Assembly (NCBI RefSeq): GCF_016904885.1
Contig: NZ_JADWYI010000001.1
Location: 1,178,001-1,242,000, forward strand
Origin: Archangium primigenium
GTDB lineage: Bacteria > Myxococcota > Myxococcia > Myxococcales > Myxococcaceae
Length of the DNA: 64,000 nt
Reading direction: 5' to 3'
Part shown: one piece after another, positions 16,768-24,829 of the stretch
Numbering within the stretch: the stretch's first letter is position 1
Layout: each line of letters starts with the position of its first letter
Translations under genes and position numbers: made by a program
Notes under the pieces: generated by a model
The model's input: only the letters and a program-made list of their open reading frames with translations
Told to the model about the DNA's origin: nothing
The model's database searches: none

Positions 16768-17564
16768 GGTCGTCGCACTCTCCGATGCACGCCCCACCTG
16801 GGCGAGATGAGGGCCGCCTCTGTCTGGAGCCGACGGGCGTATACCGCACCTTGATGGGCGCCCTGATGGGGTCCTTCAATGTACTCCCGCCAAAACGGTT
16901 CATTGGTCGAAGGACAGGGGAACTTGAAGTCGTAGACGGCTTGGACGAGAAGGGGGTCGCCGGAGTGGAGGACGACGTCTGGGCGGAGGGTGCCCTTGAT
17001 GTCCTCGCCGCAGCCCGTCTGCAGGAGGCGGCGGGCCTCCTGCTCGGAGACGAGGTGGGTGCGGCCGGTGGCCGGGTCCTGGCGGTAGCGCGGCTCCAGG
17101 GCGAAGCGTCCGGGGATGAGCGCGCCCAGTTGCTCCTGGGCGCACAGGAGCGCCAGGTGGTGCTTCTCCTGACCCAGACGCATGGCGCGCGTCACGGAGA
17201 CGCCGCACGGGTCGACATGCAGGACTTCCTGGCACTGTGGGCGTGACGGGCTCTGGCCACCGAAGTGCTGGAGGTTGACCTCGGCGTTGGCGGACTCGGC
17301 GCAGGCGACGAGGGCCTCTTCCACGTGGGAGAGGGTGTCGCGAGACAGCAGGCGGTGGACGGCCGAGAGCGAGGCGACTTCGGCGCCGCCGCGCACGAGC
17401 GGCACCACGCTCTCCTCGCCCGCGAGAGTGGCGCAGTAGGCGGGCGTGCGCTGACAGGCGCTCGTGGCCGAGTCCCATGCGTAACACGCCGTGAGCCACG
17501 CTCCCAAAAGCACTGTCACGCCCATGCCCACGGCACTCCCGCGCGCGCGTTGACGGATTGTCAT
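16764..17564 (-). CDS. Lipoprotein toxin candidate, PD-(D/E)XK-like, copy 1
   Basis: First gene of the four-gene module, 266 residues. A lipoprotein signal ends at Cys27 (GAWLTAC). The body has conserved cysteines and the nuclease-like core Pro195-Asp196 ... Asp212-Phe-Lys214 (RPDVVLHSG, YDFKFPC); Glu157 in FALEPRY may be the upstream Glu of such cores. The segment after residue 217 differs from copy 2. I start it at the ATG 17564, preceded by GGAG at a proper distance; a longer reading to 17651 would put 29 extra residues before the signal peptide. The divergent gap 17565-17656 must hold the promoter. Confidence 0.72.
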   Translation of the reverse strand: MTIRQRARGSAVGMGVTVLLGAWLTACYAWDSATSACQRTPAYCATLAGEESVVPLVRGGAEVASLSAVHRLLSRDTLSHVEEALVACAESANAEVNLQHFGGQSPSRPQCQEVLHVDPCGVSVTRAMRLGQEKHHLALLCAQEQLGALIPGRFALEPRYRQDPATGRTHLVSEQEARRLLQTGCGEDIKGTLRPDVVLHSGDPLLVQAVYDFKFPCPSTNEPFWREYIEGPHQGAHQGAVYARRLQTEAALISPRWGVHRRVRRP

Positions 17565-17656
17565 CGGTGCTCCGGGGGCGCCGGACAGATGCGGCGGCTC
17601 GCGGGAGGCACGTCTCTCGAACGAGCCGCTGGCCTGGGGCTTGAAAAACATGGGGC

Positions 17657-18082
17657 ATGATCTCCAGTCACCCGAAGCCGAACTGGACGGCGTGGGCGCG
17701 CGATGTGGTGCGCTTTGTCCTGGCCACCCTGGCCCTCCTGACCTGCCTCGTGCTGGGCGGCCTGCTGTGCCTCGCTGCCTGGCTCTCCGTCCATCCCTTC
17801 CCCATGCTCGTCGAGGCGAAGGTGGACAGGGCGCGCATGGACATCCGAACCCTCCGGAATGCCTTGAAGCAACACCACACGACCCATCAGCGCTACCCCA
17901 CCACGGCCGAGGGCTTCCAGCCGCTCGTGAAGGCCGGACTCCTCGAGCGGCTCCCCGTCGACCCCTGGGGGAATCCCTATGGGCATACCCTCCACCCGTG
18001 GGGCCCCCTGCTTTGGACCCTCGGCGCGGACGGCCTCTCCGGCGGCGAGGCGGAGGACGCGGACCTCTTCAGCGAGGGCTAA
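17657..18082 (+). CDS. GspG-like C-terminal domain protein (T2SSG)
   Basis: A 141-residue protein with one N-terminal transmembrane helix (about 20-45) and a type II secretion GspG-like domain: RTLRNALKQHHTTHQRYPTTAEGFQPLV, then DPWGNPYGH and a C-terminal GADGLSGGEAEDAD calcium-binding-like loop. The prepilin peptidase/N-methylation motif (Gly-Phe-Thr-Leu-x-Glu) is absent, so it is not a standard major pseudopilin. A similar protein is encoded at 19259-19699. The stop overlaps the convergent epoxide hydrolase stop by a few bases. Confidence 0.82.
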   Translation: MISSHPKPNWTAWARDVVRFVLATLALLTCLVLGGLLCLAAWLSVHPFPMLVEAKVDRARMDIRTLRNALKQHHTTHQRYPTTAEGFQPLVKAGLLERLPVDPWGNPYGHTLHPWGPLLWTLGADGLSGGEAEDADLFSEG

Positions 18083-19212
18083 CGGAGCGTGCGGAAGAAC
18101 GCGCGCACGTCCTCGAGCAACAGCTCCGGCGCCTCCACGGCGGCGAAGTGGCCACCTCGTGGCATCTTCGTGTAGCGCCGCAGGTCGAACCGCGCCTCCA
18201 GCCAACTCCGGGGCATGGGCCGCAGCTCCTTGGGGAAGTTCGCCACCGCCGTGGGCACCCGCACCGGCGAGCTCAGGTCCGGCCCGCGCCGGTTCGCCTC
18301 GAAGTAGATGTTGGCCGCGCTCGCGATGCTGTTGGGCGCCCAGTAGAACATCAGGTTCGTGAGCAGCCAGTCCTTGGTGAAGACGCGCTCCACGTCCCCG
18401 TCGCAGTCGCTCCACCTCCGGAACTTCTCGACGATCCACGCGGCGAGCCCCGCCGGGGAGTCCGCCTGGCCGAGCGCGACCGACATCGGCTTGGTGCCCT
18501 GCTGGTGTTTGTAGGCGGCCTCGGCTTTCTCCCATTCCGCGCCCGCCTTCAGCGCGGCCCGCGACTCCTCGGTGTCCTCCTGGCCTTCGGGCGGCGTGGC
18601 CATGGCCATGTTGAGGTGGATGCCCAGCAGGTGCGGGGCATGGTTCACGCCCAACTCCATGGTGATGTGGCTGCCCCAGTCCCCGCCCTGGGCGCCGTAG
18701 CGCGCGTAGCCCAGCTCCCGCGTCATGAGCTGGTCGAACGCCGCCGCGATGCGCTTGGGACTCCAGCCCTCGTCCCGGGGCTTGCCGCCAAAGCCGAAGC
18801 CGGGCAGCGCGGGAATCACCACGTCGAAGGCGTCCGCCGCGTCGCCGCCGTGCCCGGCGGGGTTCGTCAGGGGGCCGATGAGGTGGTGGAACTCGTAGAT
18901 GGACCCGGGCCAGCCATGGCTGAGCAACAGGGGCACGGGCGCGGGCCCCTGGCCCCGGACATGCCAGAAGTGGAGGTCCACGCCGTCCACCTCGCACAGG
19001 AACTGCGGCCAGCGGTTGAGCGCCGCTTCGTGCACGCGCCAGTCGTACTTGTGGCGCCAGTGCGCGCACAGCTCGCGCACGTACGTGACGTCGGCGCCGT
19101 GGGCCCAGGGGGCTCCCGGCAGGGGCTCGGGGAAGCGGGTCGTGTCGAGCCGACGGTGCAGGTCGGCGAGGACCGGGTCGAGAACCTCGATGCGGTAGGG
19201 GCGCGGTGGCAT
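18079..19212 (-). CDS. Epoxide hydrolase, alpha/beta-hydrolase fold
   Basis: A 377-residue EHN-type epoxide hydrolase. The N-terminal EHN domain (to about 105) precedes the alpha/beta-hydrolase core with oxyanion-hole motif HGWPGS, nucleophile elbow GGDWGS and catalytic His in GGHFAAVEAP; a Tyr (MFYWAP) in the lid could be one of the ring-opening tyrosines. It hydrolyses epoxides to diols; physiological substrate unknown, perhaps a secondary metabolite or xenobiotic. The start at the ATG 19212 is uncertain as no strong ribosome site precedes it; GTG 19236 is possible. It sits between two GspG-like genes on the opposite strand. Confidence 0.9.
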   Translation of the reverse strand: MPPRPYRIEVLDPVLADLHRRLDTTRFPEPLPGAPWAHGADVTYVRELCAHWRHKYDWRVHEAALNRWPQFLCEVDGVDLHFWHVRGQGPAPVPLLLSHGWPGSIYEFHHLIGPLTNPAGHGGDAADAFDVVIPALPGFGFGGKPRDEGWSPKRIAAAFDQLMTRELGYARYGAQGGDWGSHITMELGVNHAPHLLGIHLNMAMATPPEGQEDTEESRAALKAGAEWEKAEAAYKHQQGTKPMSVALGQADSPAGLAAWIVEKFRRWSDCDGDVERVFTKDWLLTNLMFYWAPNSIASAANIYFEANRRGPDLSSPVRVPTAVANFPKELRPMPRSWLEARFDLRRYTKMPRGGHFAAVEAPELLLEDVRAFFRTLR

Positions 19213-19230
19213 ACCCGGGAGGGTAGGGGT

Positions 19231-19246
19231 TGGCACGTGGCTTGAT
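19231..19246 (+). promoter_or_regulatory. Candidate sigma-54 promoter
   Basis: TGGCACG at 19231-19237, four bases, then TTGAT at 19242-19246: all of the -24 element of the sigma-54 consensus and four of five -12 bases (C to A change). The next ATG is at 19259, so the transcript would begin one or two bases before it and be almost leaderless, matching the absence of a ribosome binding site there. Confidence 0.4.
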
Positions 19247-19258
19247 AAGCCTCCAAGA

Positions 19259-19699
19259 ATGACTCCCTGGCTCCGCCGGAACCTCCGGCCCCTTCTCGTC
19301 GTGGTGGGCGTGCTCATGCTGCTCGGGTCGGCCTTCGCCGTCGGGATGATCCAGGTCATGGAGCGCTACCACTCCGACCTCGCCAAGGACTCCACCGGAC
19401 TCGGGCTCAAGAACCTCCAGCACGCCTTGCGGCGCTACCACGAGGCCCACCAGCGTTTCCCGACCCTCCAGGAGGGGCTCCAGGCACTCGTCGCGGCGCA
19501 CCAGGTGGGGGCCGAGCACCTCGTCGACTCCTGGGGGCGCCCCTACGCCTATTCGCTCCACGAGGGAGGAGCCAGGGTCGAGAGCCTCGGGGCGGACGGG
19601 CTGCCGGGAGGCACGGGAGACGACGCGGACACCGGACTCGAGGTCCCCGTCCCCGGGTGCACGTCCTCCCCGTGCGTCCCCGGAGGGGTGCCCCACTGA
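19259..19699 (+). CDS. GspG-like C-terminal domain protein (T2SSG)
   Basis: A 146-residue relative of the 17657-18082 product: an N-terminal membrane helix (about 10-32) followed by KNLQHALRRYHEAHQRFPTLQEGLQALV, DSWGRPYAYS and a GADGLPGGTGDDAD loop, with a C-terminal tail containing two Cys. It lacks the canonical prepilin cleavage site. It may be a minor pseudopilin-like component or an inner-membrane protein that borrowed the fold. A sigma-54-like site lies directly upstream, and sigma-54 also drives pilin expression in Myxococcus (known from the literature). Confidence 0.8.
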   Translation: MTPWLRRNLRPLLVVVGVLMLLGSAFAVGMIQVMERYHSDLAKDSTGLGLKNLQHALRRYHEAHQRFPTLQEGLQALVAAHQVGAEHLVDSWGRPYAYSLHEGGARVESLGADGLPGGTGDDADTGLEVPVPGCTSSPCVPGGVPH

Positions 19700-19770
19700 C
19701 CCGCGGGCGGGCGGACGCGGCCCACACAGGGGGTGGTTTCGCCCGGAGCCAGCGGTTATAGCTCCCTGTC

Positions 19771-20769
19771 ATGACCGACGTCTCCACCGCCCGAGTCCCA
19801 CCCGCTGTCCTGCCCAAGCCCAACGACGTGTGTTGGTGCGGCAGTGGCTCCAAGTACAAGAAGTGCCATCGGGGCGCGGACACCGTGGAAGCCCGTCGGC
19901 GCGGTCCCGACGCGCCCGCGCGGGGCGTGCGGCCGGGCATCATCAGCCCCATGCGGCCGGTCCCCGCCCACATCCCGCGTCCGGACTACGCCGCCACGGG
20001 CCGTCCCGCCCGGGGCCCGCTGCCGCCCGAGGTGAAGAACGCGGACGTCATCGCCCGCATGCGCCGCGCCTGCAAGGCCGCCGCCGAGGTGCTGAACGTG
20101 ACGAGCACCTTCCTGCGCCCCGGCATCACCACCGACGAGATCGACGCCCTCGCGCACGAGGAGTACATCAAGCGCGGCGGCTACCCGAGCCCGCTCAACT
20201 ACCACGGCTTCCCCAAGTCCCTGTGCACCTCGGTCAACGAGGTCATCTGCCACGGCATCCCGGACAACCGGGCGCTGGAGGACGGGGACATCGTCAACCT
20301 GGACATCACCATCTACCTGGATGGGGTGCACGGGGACTGCTCGGCCACGTACTTCGTCGGCAACGTGGACGAGGACAGCCAGCGGCTGGTGCAGGTGACG
20401 CGCGAGTGCCTCATGCGCGGCATCGAGGCGGTGAAGCCGGGCCGGCCCATCAACGACATTGGCCGGGCGATCGAGGCGCACGCCACCGCGCACAAGATGG
20501 GCGTGGTGCGCGCCTACTGCGGCCACGGCATCGGCGAGCGCTTCCACAGCTCGCTGCAGATTCCCCACCACTACGACCCGGAGGCCAAGACGATCATGGA
20601 GCCGGGCATGACGTTCACCGTGGAGCCGATGATCACCCTGGGCCACTGGCACCACCGCCAGTGGGACGACGGGTGGACGGCCGTCACGGCGGACGGCAGC
20701 CGCACGGCCCAGTTCGAGCACACGCTGCTCGTGACGGACACGGGCGCGGAGATCCTCACCGTCGCGTGA
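19771..20769 (+). CDS. map: Methionine aminopeptidase type I with SEC-C zinc finger
   Basis: Removes the initiator Met from nascent proteins in the cytoplasm. An N-terminal SEC-C zinc motif (CWCGSGSKYKKCH, Cys21/Cys23/Cys32/His33) precedes the catalytic domain (about 80-332). Metal and substrate residues are in place: His in VNEVICHGIP, Asp in NLDITIYLDGVHGD, His in GHGIGERFHSS, Glu in FTVEPM and Glu in QFEHT. SEC-C-containing MAPs are known in several phyla, where the finger probably docks to the ribosome. The 3' end overlaps the convergent MBL-hydrolase gene by 14 bases. Confidence 0.95.
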   Translation: MTDVSTARVPPAVLPKPNDVCWCGSGSKYKKCHRGADTVEARRRGPDAPARGVRPGIISPMRPVPAHIPRPDYAATGRPARGPLPPEVKNADVIARMRRACKAAAEVLNVTSTFLRPGITTDEIDALAHEEYIKRGGYPSPLNYHGFPKSLCTSVNEVICHGIPDNRALEDGDIVNLDITIYLDGVHGDCSATYFVGNVDEDSQRLVQVTRECLMRGIEAVKPGRPINDIGRAIEAHATAHKMGVVRAYCGHGIGERFHSSLQIPHHYDPEAKTIMEPGMTFTVEPMITLGHWHHRQWDDGWTAVTADGSRTAQFEHTLLVTDTGAEILTVA

Positions 20770-21805
20770 CGGTGCGCCACCACGGGTCGACGCCCTCCAC
20801 CCGCGAGGGCTCGACCGCGGTGCCCGCGCGCGGCATCACCAGGCGGGTGCCGCGCTCGGCGCCCAGGCGCACCAGGGTCTCGGCCGGCTCGTCCCAGGCG
20901 TGAAGCGCCAGGTTGAAGGTGCCCCAGTGCACCGGCAGCAGCAGGCCGCCCCCGAGCAGCTCCAGCGCCTGGAGCGCGTTCTCCGGCCCCAGGTGGATGT
21001 CGCCCCAGGACGGGTGCCAGGCGCCCACCTCCAGCATCACCAGGTCGAACGGGCCGAGCCGCTGGCGGATCTCCGCGTACTCCTCGGTGAGCCCCGTGTC
21101 CCCGCTGAAGAAGACCTTGTGGCGCGGGCCCTCCACGACGAAGGAGGACCAGAGGGTGCGGTTGCGCTCCAGGCCCCGTCCGGAGAAGTGCTGCGAGGGC
21201 GCGGCGGTGATGCGGCCCCCACCAATCTCGGCGGACTCCCACCAGTCCAGCTCGGTGATGCGCTCGGGGGGCACGCCCCAGGCCTCCAGGTGCGCGCCCA
21301 CGCCCAGGGACGTGAAGAAGGGCACCGGCGTGCGCGCCAGCTCCAGGATGGTGGGGTGGTCCAGGTGGTCGTAGTGGTCGTGCGAGACGATGACCGCGTC
21401 CAGGGGCGGCAGCTCGGCGAGCGTCACCGGCATGGGTTGGAAGCGCCGGGGCCCCATGAAGGCCGAGGGCGAGGCGCGCTCGCCCCAGACGGGATCCGTC
21501 AGCACGCGCAGGCCGTCCACCTCCAGGAGCACCGTGGAGTGGCCGAGCCACGTGGCCCTCAGGCCCGTCTCCGCGGGGCGCGTCCAGGCCGCGAGCGGGC
21601 TGTCCGTGGGCAGGAGCCCCGGGGGCGTGCGCGCGGTGCCGCCGCGGAAGAACTCGCCCAGCGTGGAGAACGTCGTGCCGGGCTTGAGCCCCGAGCCCAC
21701 GCCCGTGGTGTTGTGGAAGAAGCCCTCGCGGAACAGGCGTGAGGCGGCCATGCGCTCCAGCCGGAGCCCCTGGGCCTTGCCCCCGAAAACAGAACCCTTG
21801 GCCAT
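20756..21805 (-). CDS. MBL-fold metal-dependent hydrolase (NAPE-PLD/UlaG-like)
   Basis: A 349-residue metallo-beta-lactamase-fold enzyme. The metal signature SHDHYDHLDH, a following His in SQHFSGR, Asp in FFSGDTGL and His in VHWGTF form the usual two-metal site. An N-terminal 80-residue region and LGHSTVLLEVDG match the branch with NAPE-hydrolysing phospholipase D and UlaG-like lactonases; true substrate unknown. It lies 17 bases behind the aldo-keto reductase stop and is probably in the same operon. GAGAGGA is a good ribosome site before the ATG. Confidence 0.9.
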   Translation of the reverse strand: MAKGSVFGGKAQGLRLERMAASRLFREGFFHNTTGVGSGLKPGTTFSTLGEFFRGGTARTPPGLLPTDSPLAAWTRPAETGLRATWLGHSTVLLEVDGLRVLTDPVWGERASPSAFMGPRRFQPMPVTLAELPPLDAVIVSHDHYDHLDHPTILELARTPVPFFTSLGVGAHLEAWGVPPERITELDWWESAEIGGGRITAAPSQHFSGRGLERNRTLWSSFVVEGPRHKVFFSGDTGLTEEYAEIRQRLGPFDLVMLEVGAWHPSWGDIHLGPENALQALELLGGGLLLPVHWGTFNLALHAWDEPAETLVRLGAERGTRLVMPRAGTAVEPSRVEGVDPWWRTVTRR

Positions 21806-21822
21806 GTGTGTGTCCTCTCGTC

Positions 21823-22746
21823 TCAAGCCCGGATGAGGGCGTCCACCTGGGCCAGGTCGTCGGCGGTGAGCCGCCAGCCCGCCGCGGCCACGTTGGCGCG
21901 CACCTGTTCGGCCGAGGTGGCGCCCGCGATCACCGACGCCACCGTGGGCCGGGCGACCAGCCACGAGAAGGCCAGCTCCAGGAGCGTGTGCCCGCGCGAC
22001 TCCACGAAGCGGTGCAGCGCCTCCACCCGCGCGACGTTCGCCTCGGTGCGGAAGCGGTCGGCGAGTCCGCCCTCGCTCAGGCGGCTGCCCGCGGGCGCCA
22101 CCTGGCCCGGGCGGTACTTGCCCGTGAGCAGACCGCTGGCCAGCGGGAAGTAGGGCAGCAGCGCCAGGTGCGTGCGCTGCATCTCGGGAATCACCTCGGG
22201 CTCGGGCTCGCGGTGCAGGACGTTGTACTCGTTCTGCACGCTCACGAAGCGCGCCGCGCCCGGCTTCACCCCCGCGGCGGTCTCGCGCAGCTGCGCCGCC
22301 GAGAAGTTCGAGCAGCCGATCTCCCGCACCTTGCCCGCGCGCACCAGCTCGTCCAGCGCGCCCAGCGTGTCCGCGATGGGCGTCTCGGGGTCCGGCACGT
22401 GCAGCTGGTACAGGTCGATGTGGTCCGTGCCCAGGCGCTGGAGGCTGCCCTCGACAGCGGCGCGGATGGCCTCGGGGCGCGCGCCCTTGCCGGGAGGCGC
22501 GTCGCGGCGGGCGCCGAACTTGGTGGCGATCACCACCTGGCTCCGACGCGCGCCGAGCGCCCGGCCGAGGAACTCCTCGCTCAGGCCGTTGCCGTAGATC
22601 TCCGCCGTGTCGAAGAAGGTGATGCCCGCGTCGAGCGCGGTGTCCACCACCGTCTTCGTGGCCCCGGCGTCCAGGCGCCAGCCGAAGTTGTTGCAGCCCA
22701 GTCCCACCACCGACGCCTCGAGCGCGCCAATCTTCCGCGTCTCCAT
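21823..22746 (-). CDS. Aldo-keto reductase
   Basis: NADPH-dependent oxidoreductase, 307 residues, (beta/alpha)8 barrel. The catalytic tetrad is visible: Asp and Tyr in FFDTAEIYG, Lys in VIATKFG and His in DLYQLHVPD. The NADP-binding end includes LLTGKYRPG, and the late segment TVASVIAGATSAEQV is typical of the bacterial YakC/AKR11-like group. It precedes the MBL-hydrolase in one transcription unit; together they might process one small metabolite, though nothing shows which. Confidence 0.93.
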   Translation of the reverse strand: METRKIGALEASVVGLGCNNFGWRLDAGATKTVVDTALDAGITFFDTAEIYGNGLSEEFLGRALGARRSQVVIATKFGARRDAPPGKGARPEAIRAAVEGSLQRLGTDHIDLYQLHVPDPETPIADTLGALDELVRAGKVREIGCSNFSAAQLRETAAGVKPGAARFVSVQNEYNVLHREPEPEVIPEMQRTHLALLPYFPLASGLLTGKYRPGQVAPAGSRLSEGGLADRFRTEANVARVEALHRFVESRGHTLLELAFSWLVARPTVASVIAGATSAEQVRANVAAAGWRLTADDLAQVDALIRA

Positions 22747-22847
22747 GCCGACCTCCTCCGCGCGTTGAAACCCGTGGGATGCCGGGCGGGGGCGGGCGTT
22801 GCGCGAAAAGGCGGCTCGCCCTCCGAGCGGAGGAGCGGCGCGGAGGC

Positions 22848-24704
22848 TCAGCCCCGGGGACGCACCCGGATGGGGGGCTCGATGAGCACGGGGGCGGTGG
22901 CCTTGGGGTCGTCCGGCTCGTAGGCGGGGGCGTAGGGGCCGGCGTCCGTCTCGCGCCACTGGCGCGGCACCCGCTCCAGGCCCACGGGGTACACCGTGAG
23001 CTGGCCCGAGCGCTCGATGCGCAGGCGCAGGAAGTTCTTCCAGTCGGGAATGGCCAGCGAGATGAAGGCCTCGTTGGAGTGCGTGCCGAAGACGTTCACG
23101 CTCACGGTGAGATAGAGCCCCATGATGAACGGGCCCACGAGGAAGCCGCCCAGGAAGGTGAGCCCGCAGCCGAGGAAGAACTTGGTCCACAGGGGCACCC
23201 AGCCCGCGCAGCCCGCCTCGGTGGGGTCGAGGAACGCGACGCCCATCTCCGGCCCCCCGGCGCAGATGCCCAGCCCGCTGACGATGAAGTAGAGCGAGGT
23301 CCACGCCACGCCGAAGGCCGCGGCGATGTGCGCGCTCCCATGCAGCAGGCCCGCGAGCATGCGGTGGCGGCCGAAGGCGGGATCCGCCAGGGCGATCATC
23401 CCGCCCAGGGTGCCCAGGCCCAGCACGAGCGACCAGGGCCGGTGCACGATGGAGGCGGCCACCATGCGCACGGCGTCGGGGACGCGGTCCAGGCCGTGGT
23501 GGCCCAGCTCGGTGAACGTGGCCAGCGCGAGCAGCAGGTAGAGCGCGCCGGTGAGCAAGCCGAACAGCGGGCTGTGGCGGATGAGCAGCAGGTTCTGCCG
23601 CGCGAGCTTCCGAGACGTCCGCTCGTCCGGGAAGCTCTTCCGCAGCGTGTAGCCGTCGCGGAGCTGGTCCGCCTTGGGCGTGTGGGTGGGGTGCATGAAG
23701 GCCCCGCCGCCCCCGGCGGTGATCTTCTGCCGGCCGTCGGGGTCCTCGTGCCGCCGGTAGTGGTGCAGGTCGCCCGCGAGGAACAGGCTGATGCGGCGGC
23801 CGAACACCTTCTCCTGGAGGTAGTCCAGGTTGTTCTCCAGGTAGCCGCGGGGACGGTGGCTCGTGGCGGCGAGGATCCACGCCGGCTCGGCGTTGCAGAG
23901 GATGACGCGGTCGGTGGGCCCCATGTGCGTGGCGAGCTGGCGGAAGTACTCCACCTGGGGCACGTCGATGTCGTTCTCCAACTGCACGTCGGTGCCTACG
24001 AGCCACCAGCCCTGGGGCAGCTTGAGCGCGAAGTAGCTGCGGCTTTGGCGCGTGCGCCGCCCGGCCAGCCAGCGGTTGGCGCAGAACAGCCGCATGAAGG
24101 AGGACAGGCCGTCGTACCAGTCGTGGTTGCCGGGAATGGCGAACAGGTCCGGACTGGGCGCGGGCGAGCGCGCCATGGCCTCCTCATAGGGCTGCACGAG
24201 GCGCTCCTCGTAGGTGTCGCGGCTGGCGCCGGGGTACACTTGGTCGCCGCCGAGCACGAGGATGCGGCCGCGCGGGAGGGCATGCGTCTGGCCCGTGCCA
24301 TCCTCCAGCGACAGCGAGGGCTGGGCGAGCAGTCGCGCCACGGCGTACGTGGGGTTCCACCCGTCGCCGGTGTCCGAGACGTAGTCGAGCCAGAAGTCCT
24401 CGCCCGCGGCCTGCTCGGATTCCGACGAGTAGTCGAAGTAGAGCGGCTGGGGTCGCACCACGGCCTCGATGAGGCGGTGGTCCGCGCGGGCGCCGAACAC
24501 GGCGGCCACCAGCGCGTCCAGGCCCGTGCGGATGAGCTGCGCGGGGTGCAGCCACTTCACCATGTCCGCGTGCCGCTTGGGCCGCGTCGTGGTGCCCGAA
24601 GGCGTCCCCGAGGATGTGCCCGAGGGCACGAAGAGCACGGGCTCCGTGCGGGAGGGGTCTTCTTGCGGGCTCGAAGCGGGCGGCGCGGGCTCGGGTGCTG
24701 TCAC
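22848..24704 (-). CDS. Membrane-associated metallophosphoesterase
   Basis: A protein of about 618 residues combining a calcineurin-like phosphoesterase with a membrane domain. The dimetal motifs are LGGDQVYPG, PGNHDWYDG and FLAGDLHHYRR, with an upstream Asp in VSDTGDGWNP. After residue about 360 come five or so hydrophobic helices (FGLLTGALYLLLALATF, LVLGLGTLGGMIALA, FLGGFLVGPFIMGLYL). The phosphatase part should therefore lie before the membrane part on the cytoplasmic side. I favour the GTG at 24704; a TTG at 24743 would add 13 residues but has its purine run too close. Substrate unknown. Confidence 0.85.
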   Translation of the reverse strand: MTAPEPAPPASSPQEDPSRTEPVLFVPSGTSSGTPSGTTTRPKRHADMVKWLHPAQLIRTGLDALVAAVFGARADHRLIEAVVRPQPLYFDYSSESEQAAGEDFWLDYVSDTGDGWNPTYAVARLLAQPSLSLEDGTGQTHALPRGRILVLGGDQVYPGASRDTYEERLVQPYEEAMARSPAPSPDLFAIPGNHDWYDGLSSFMRLFCANRWLAGRRTRQSRSYFALKLPQGWWLVGTDVQLENDIDVPQVEYFRQLATHMGPTDRVILCNAEPAWILAATSHRPRGYLENNLDYLQEKVFGRRISLFLAGDLHHYRRHEDPDGRQKITAGGGGAFMHPTHTPKADQLRDGYTLRKSFPDERTSRKLARQNLLLIRHSPLFGLLTGALYLLLALATFTELGHHGLDRVPDAVRMVAASIVHRPWSLVLGLGTLGGMIALADPAFGRHRMLAGLLHGSAHIAAAFGVAWTSLYFIVSGLGICAGGPEMGVAFLDPTEAGCAGWVPLWTKFFLGCGLTFLGGFLVGPFIMGLYLTVSVNVFGTHSNEAFISLAIPDWKNFLRLRIERSGQLTVYPVGLERVPRQWRETDAGPYAPAYEPDDPKATAPVLIEPPIRVRPRG

Positions 24705-24829
24705 GGTGCGGGCACGCTCTCGCAGGCGCCGCGTCCGGGTCAACTCCCCCGGGTCAGGTTTGAAGAGCAGGCGAGCGAGGGAGCGGTTTCGGGTTGCCTC
24801 GCCGGGTCGGCCCGTGGTGCATGGGCCCC

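Larger units (their letters stand above)
14200..17490. repeat. Tandem duplication of toxin-immunity module
   Basis: Two direct copies with a period of about 1.66-1.70 kb. Near-identical blocks are 14200-14530 with 15864-16190 (3' ends of the immunity genes) and about 15218-15790 with 16915-17490 (most of the toxin genes). Between these blocks, 14530-15218 and 16190-16915 (toxin 3' tip plus immunity 5' two thirds) are clearly diverged. Confidence 0.85.

Noticed and set aside
14196-17564. Insertion sequence or transposon as cause of the duplication
   Set aside because: No transposase, terminal inverted repeats or target duplications are visible. The repeats are protein-coding gene copies.
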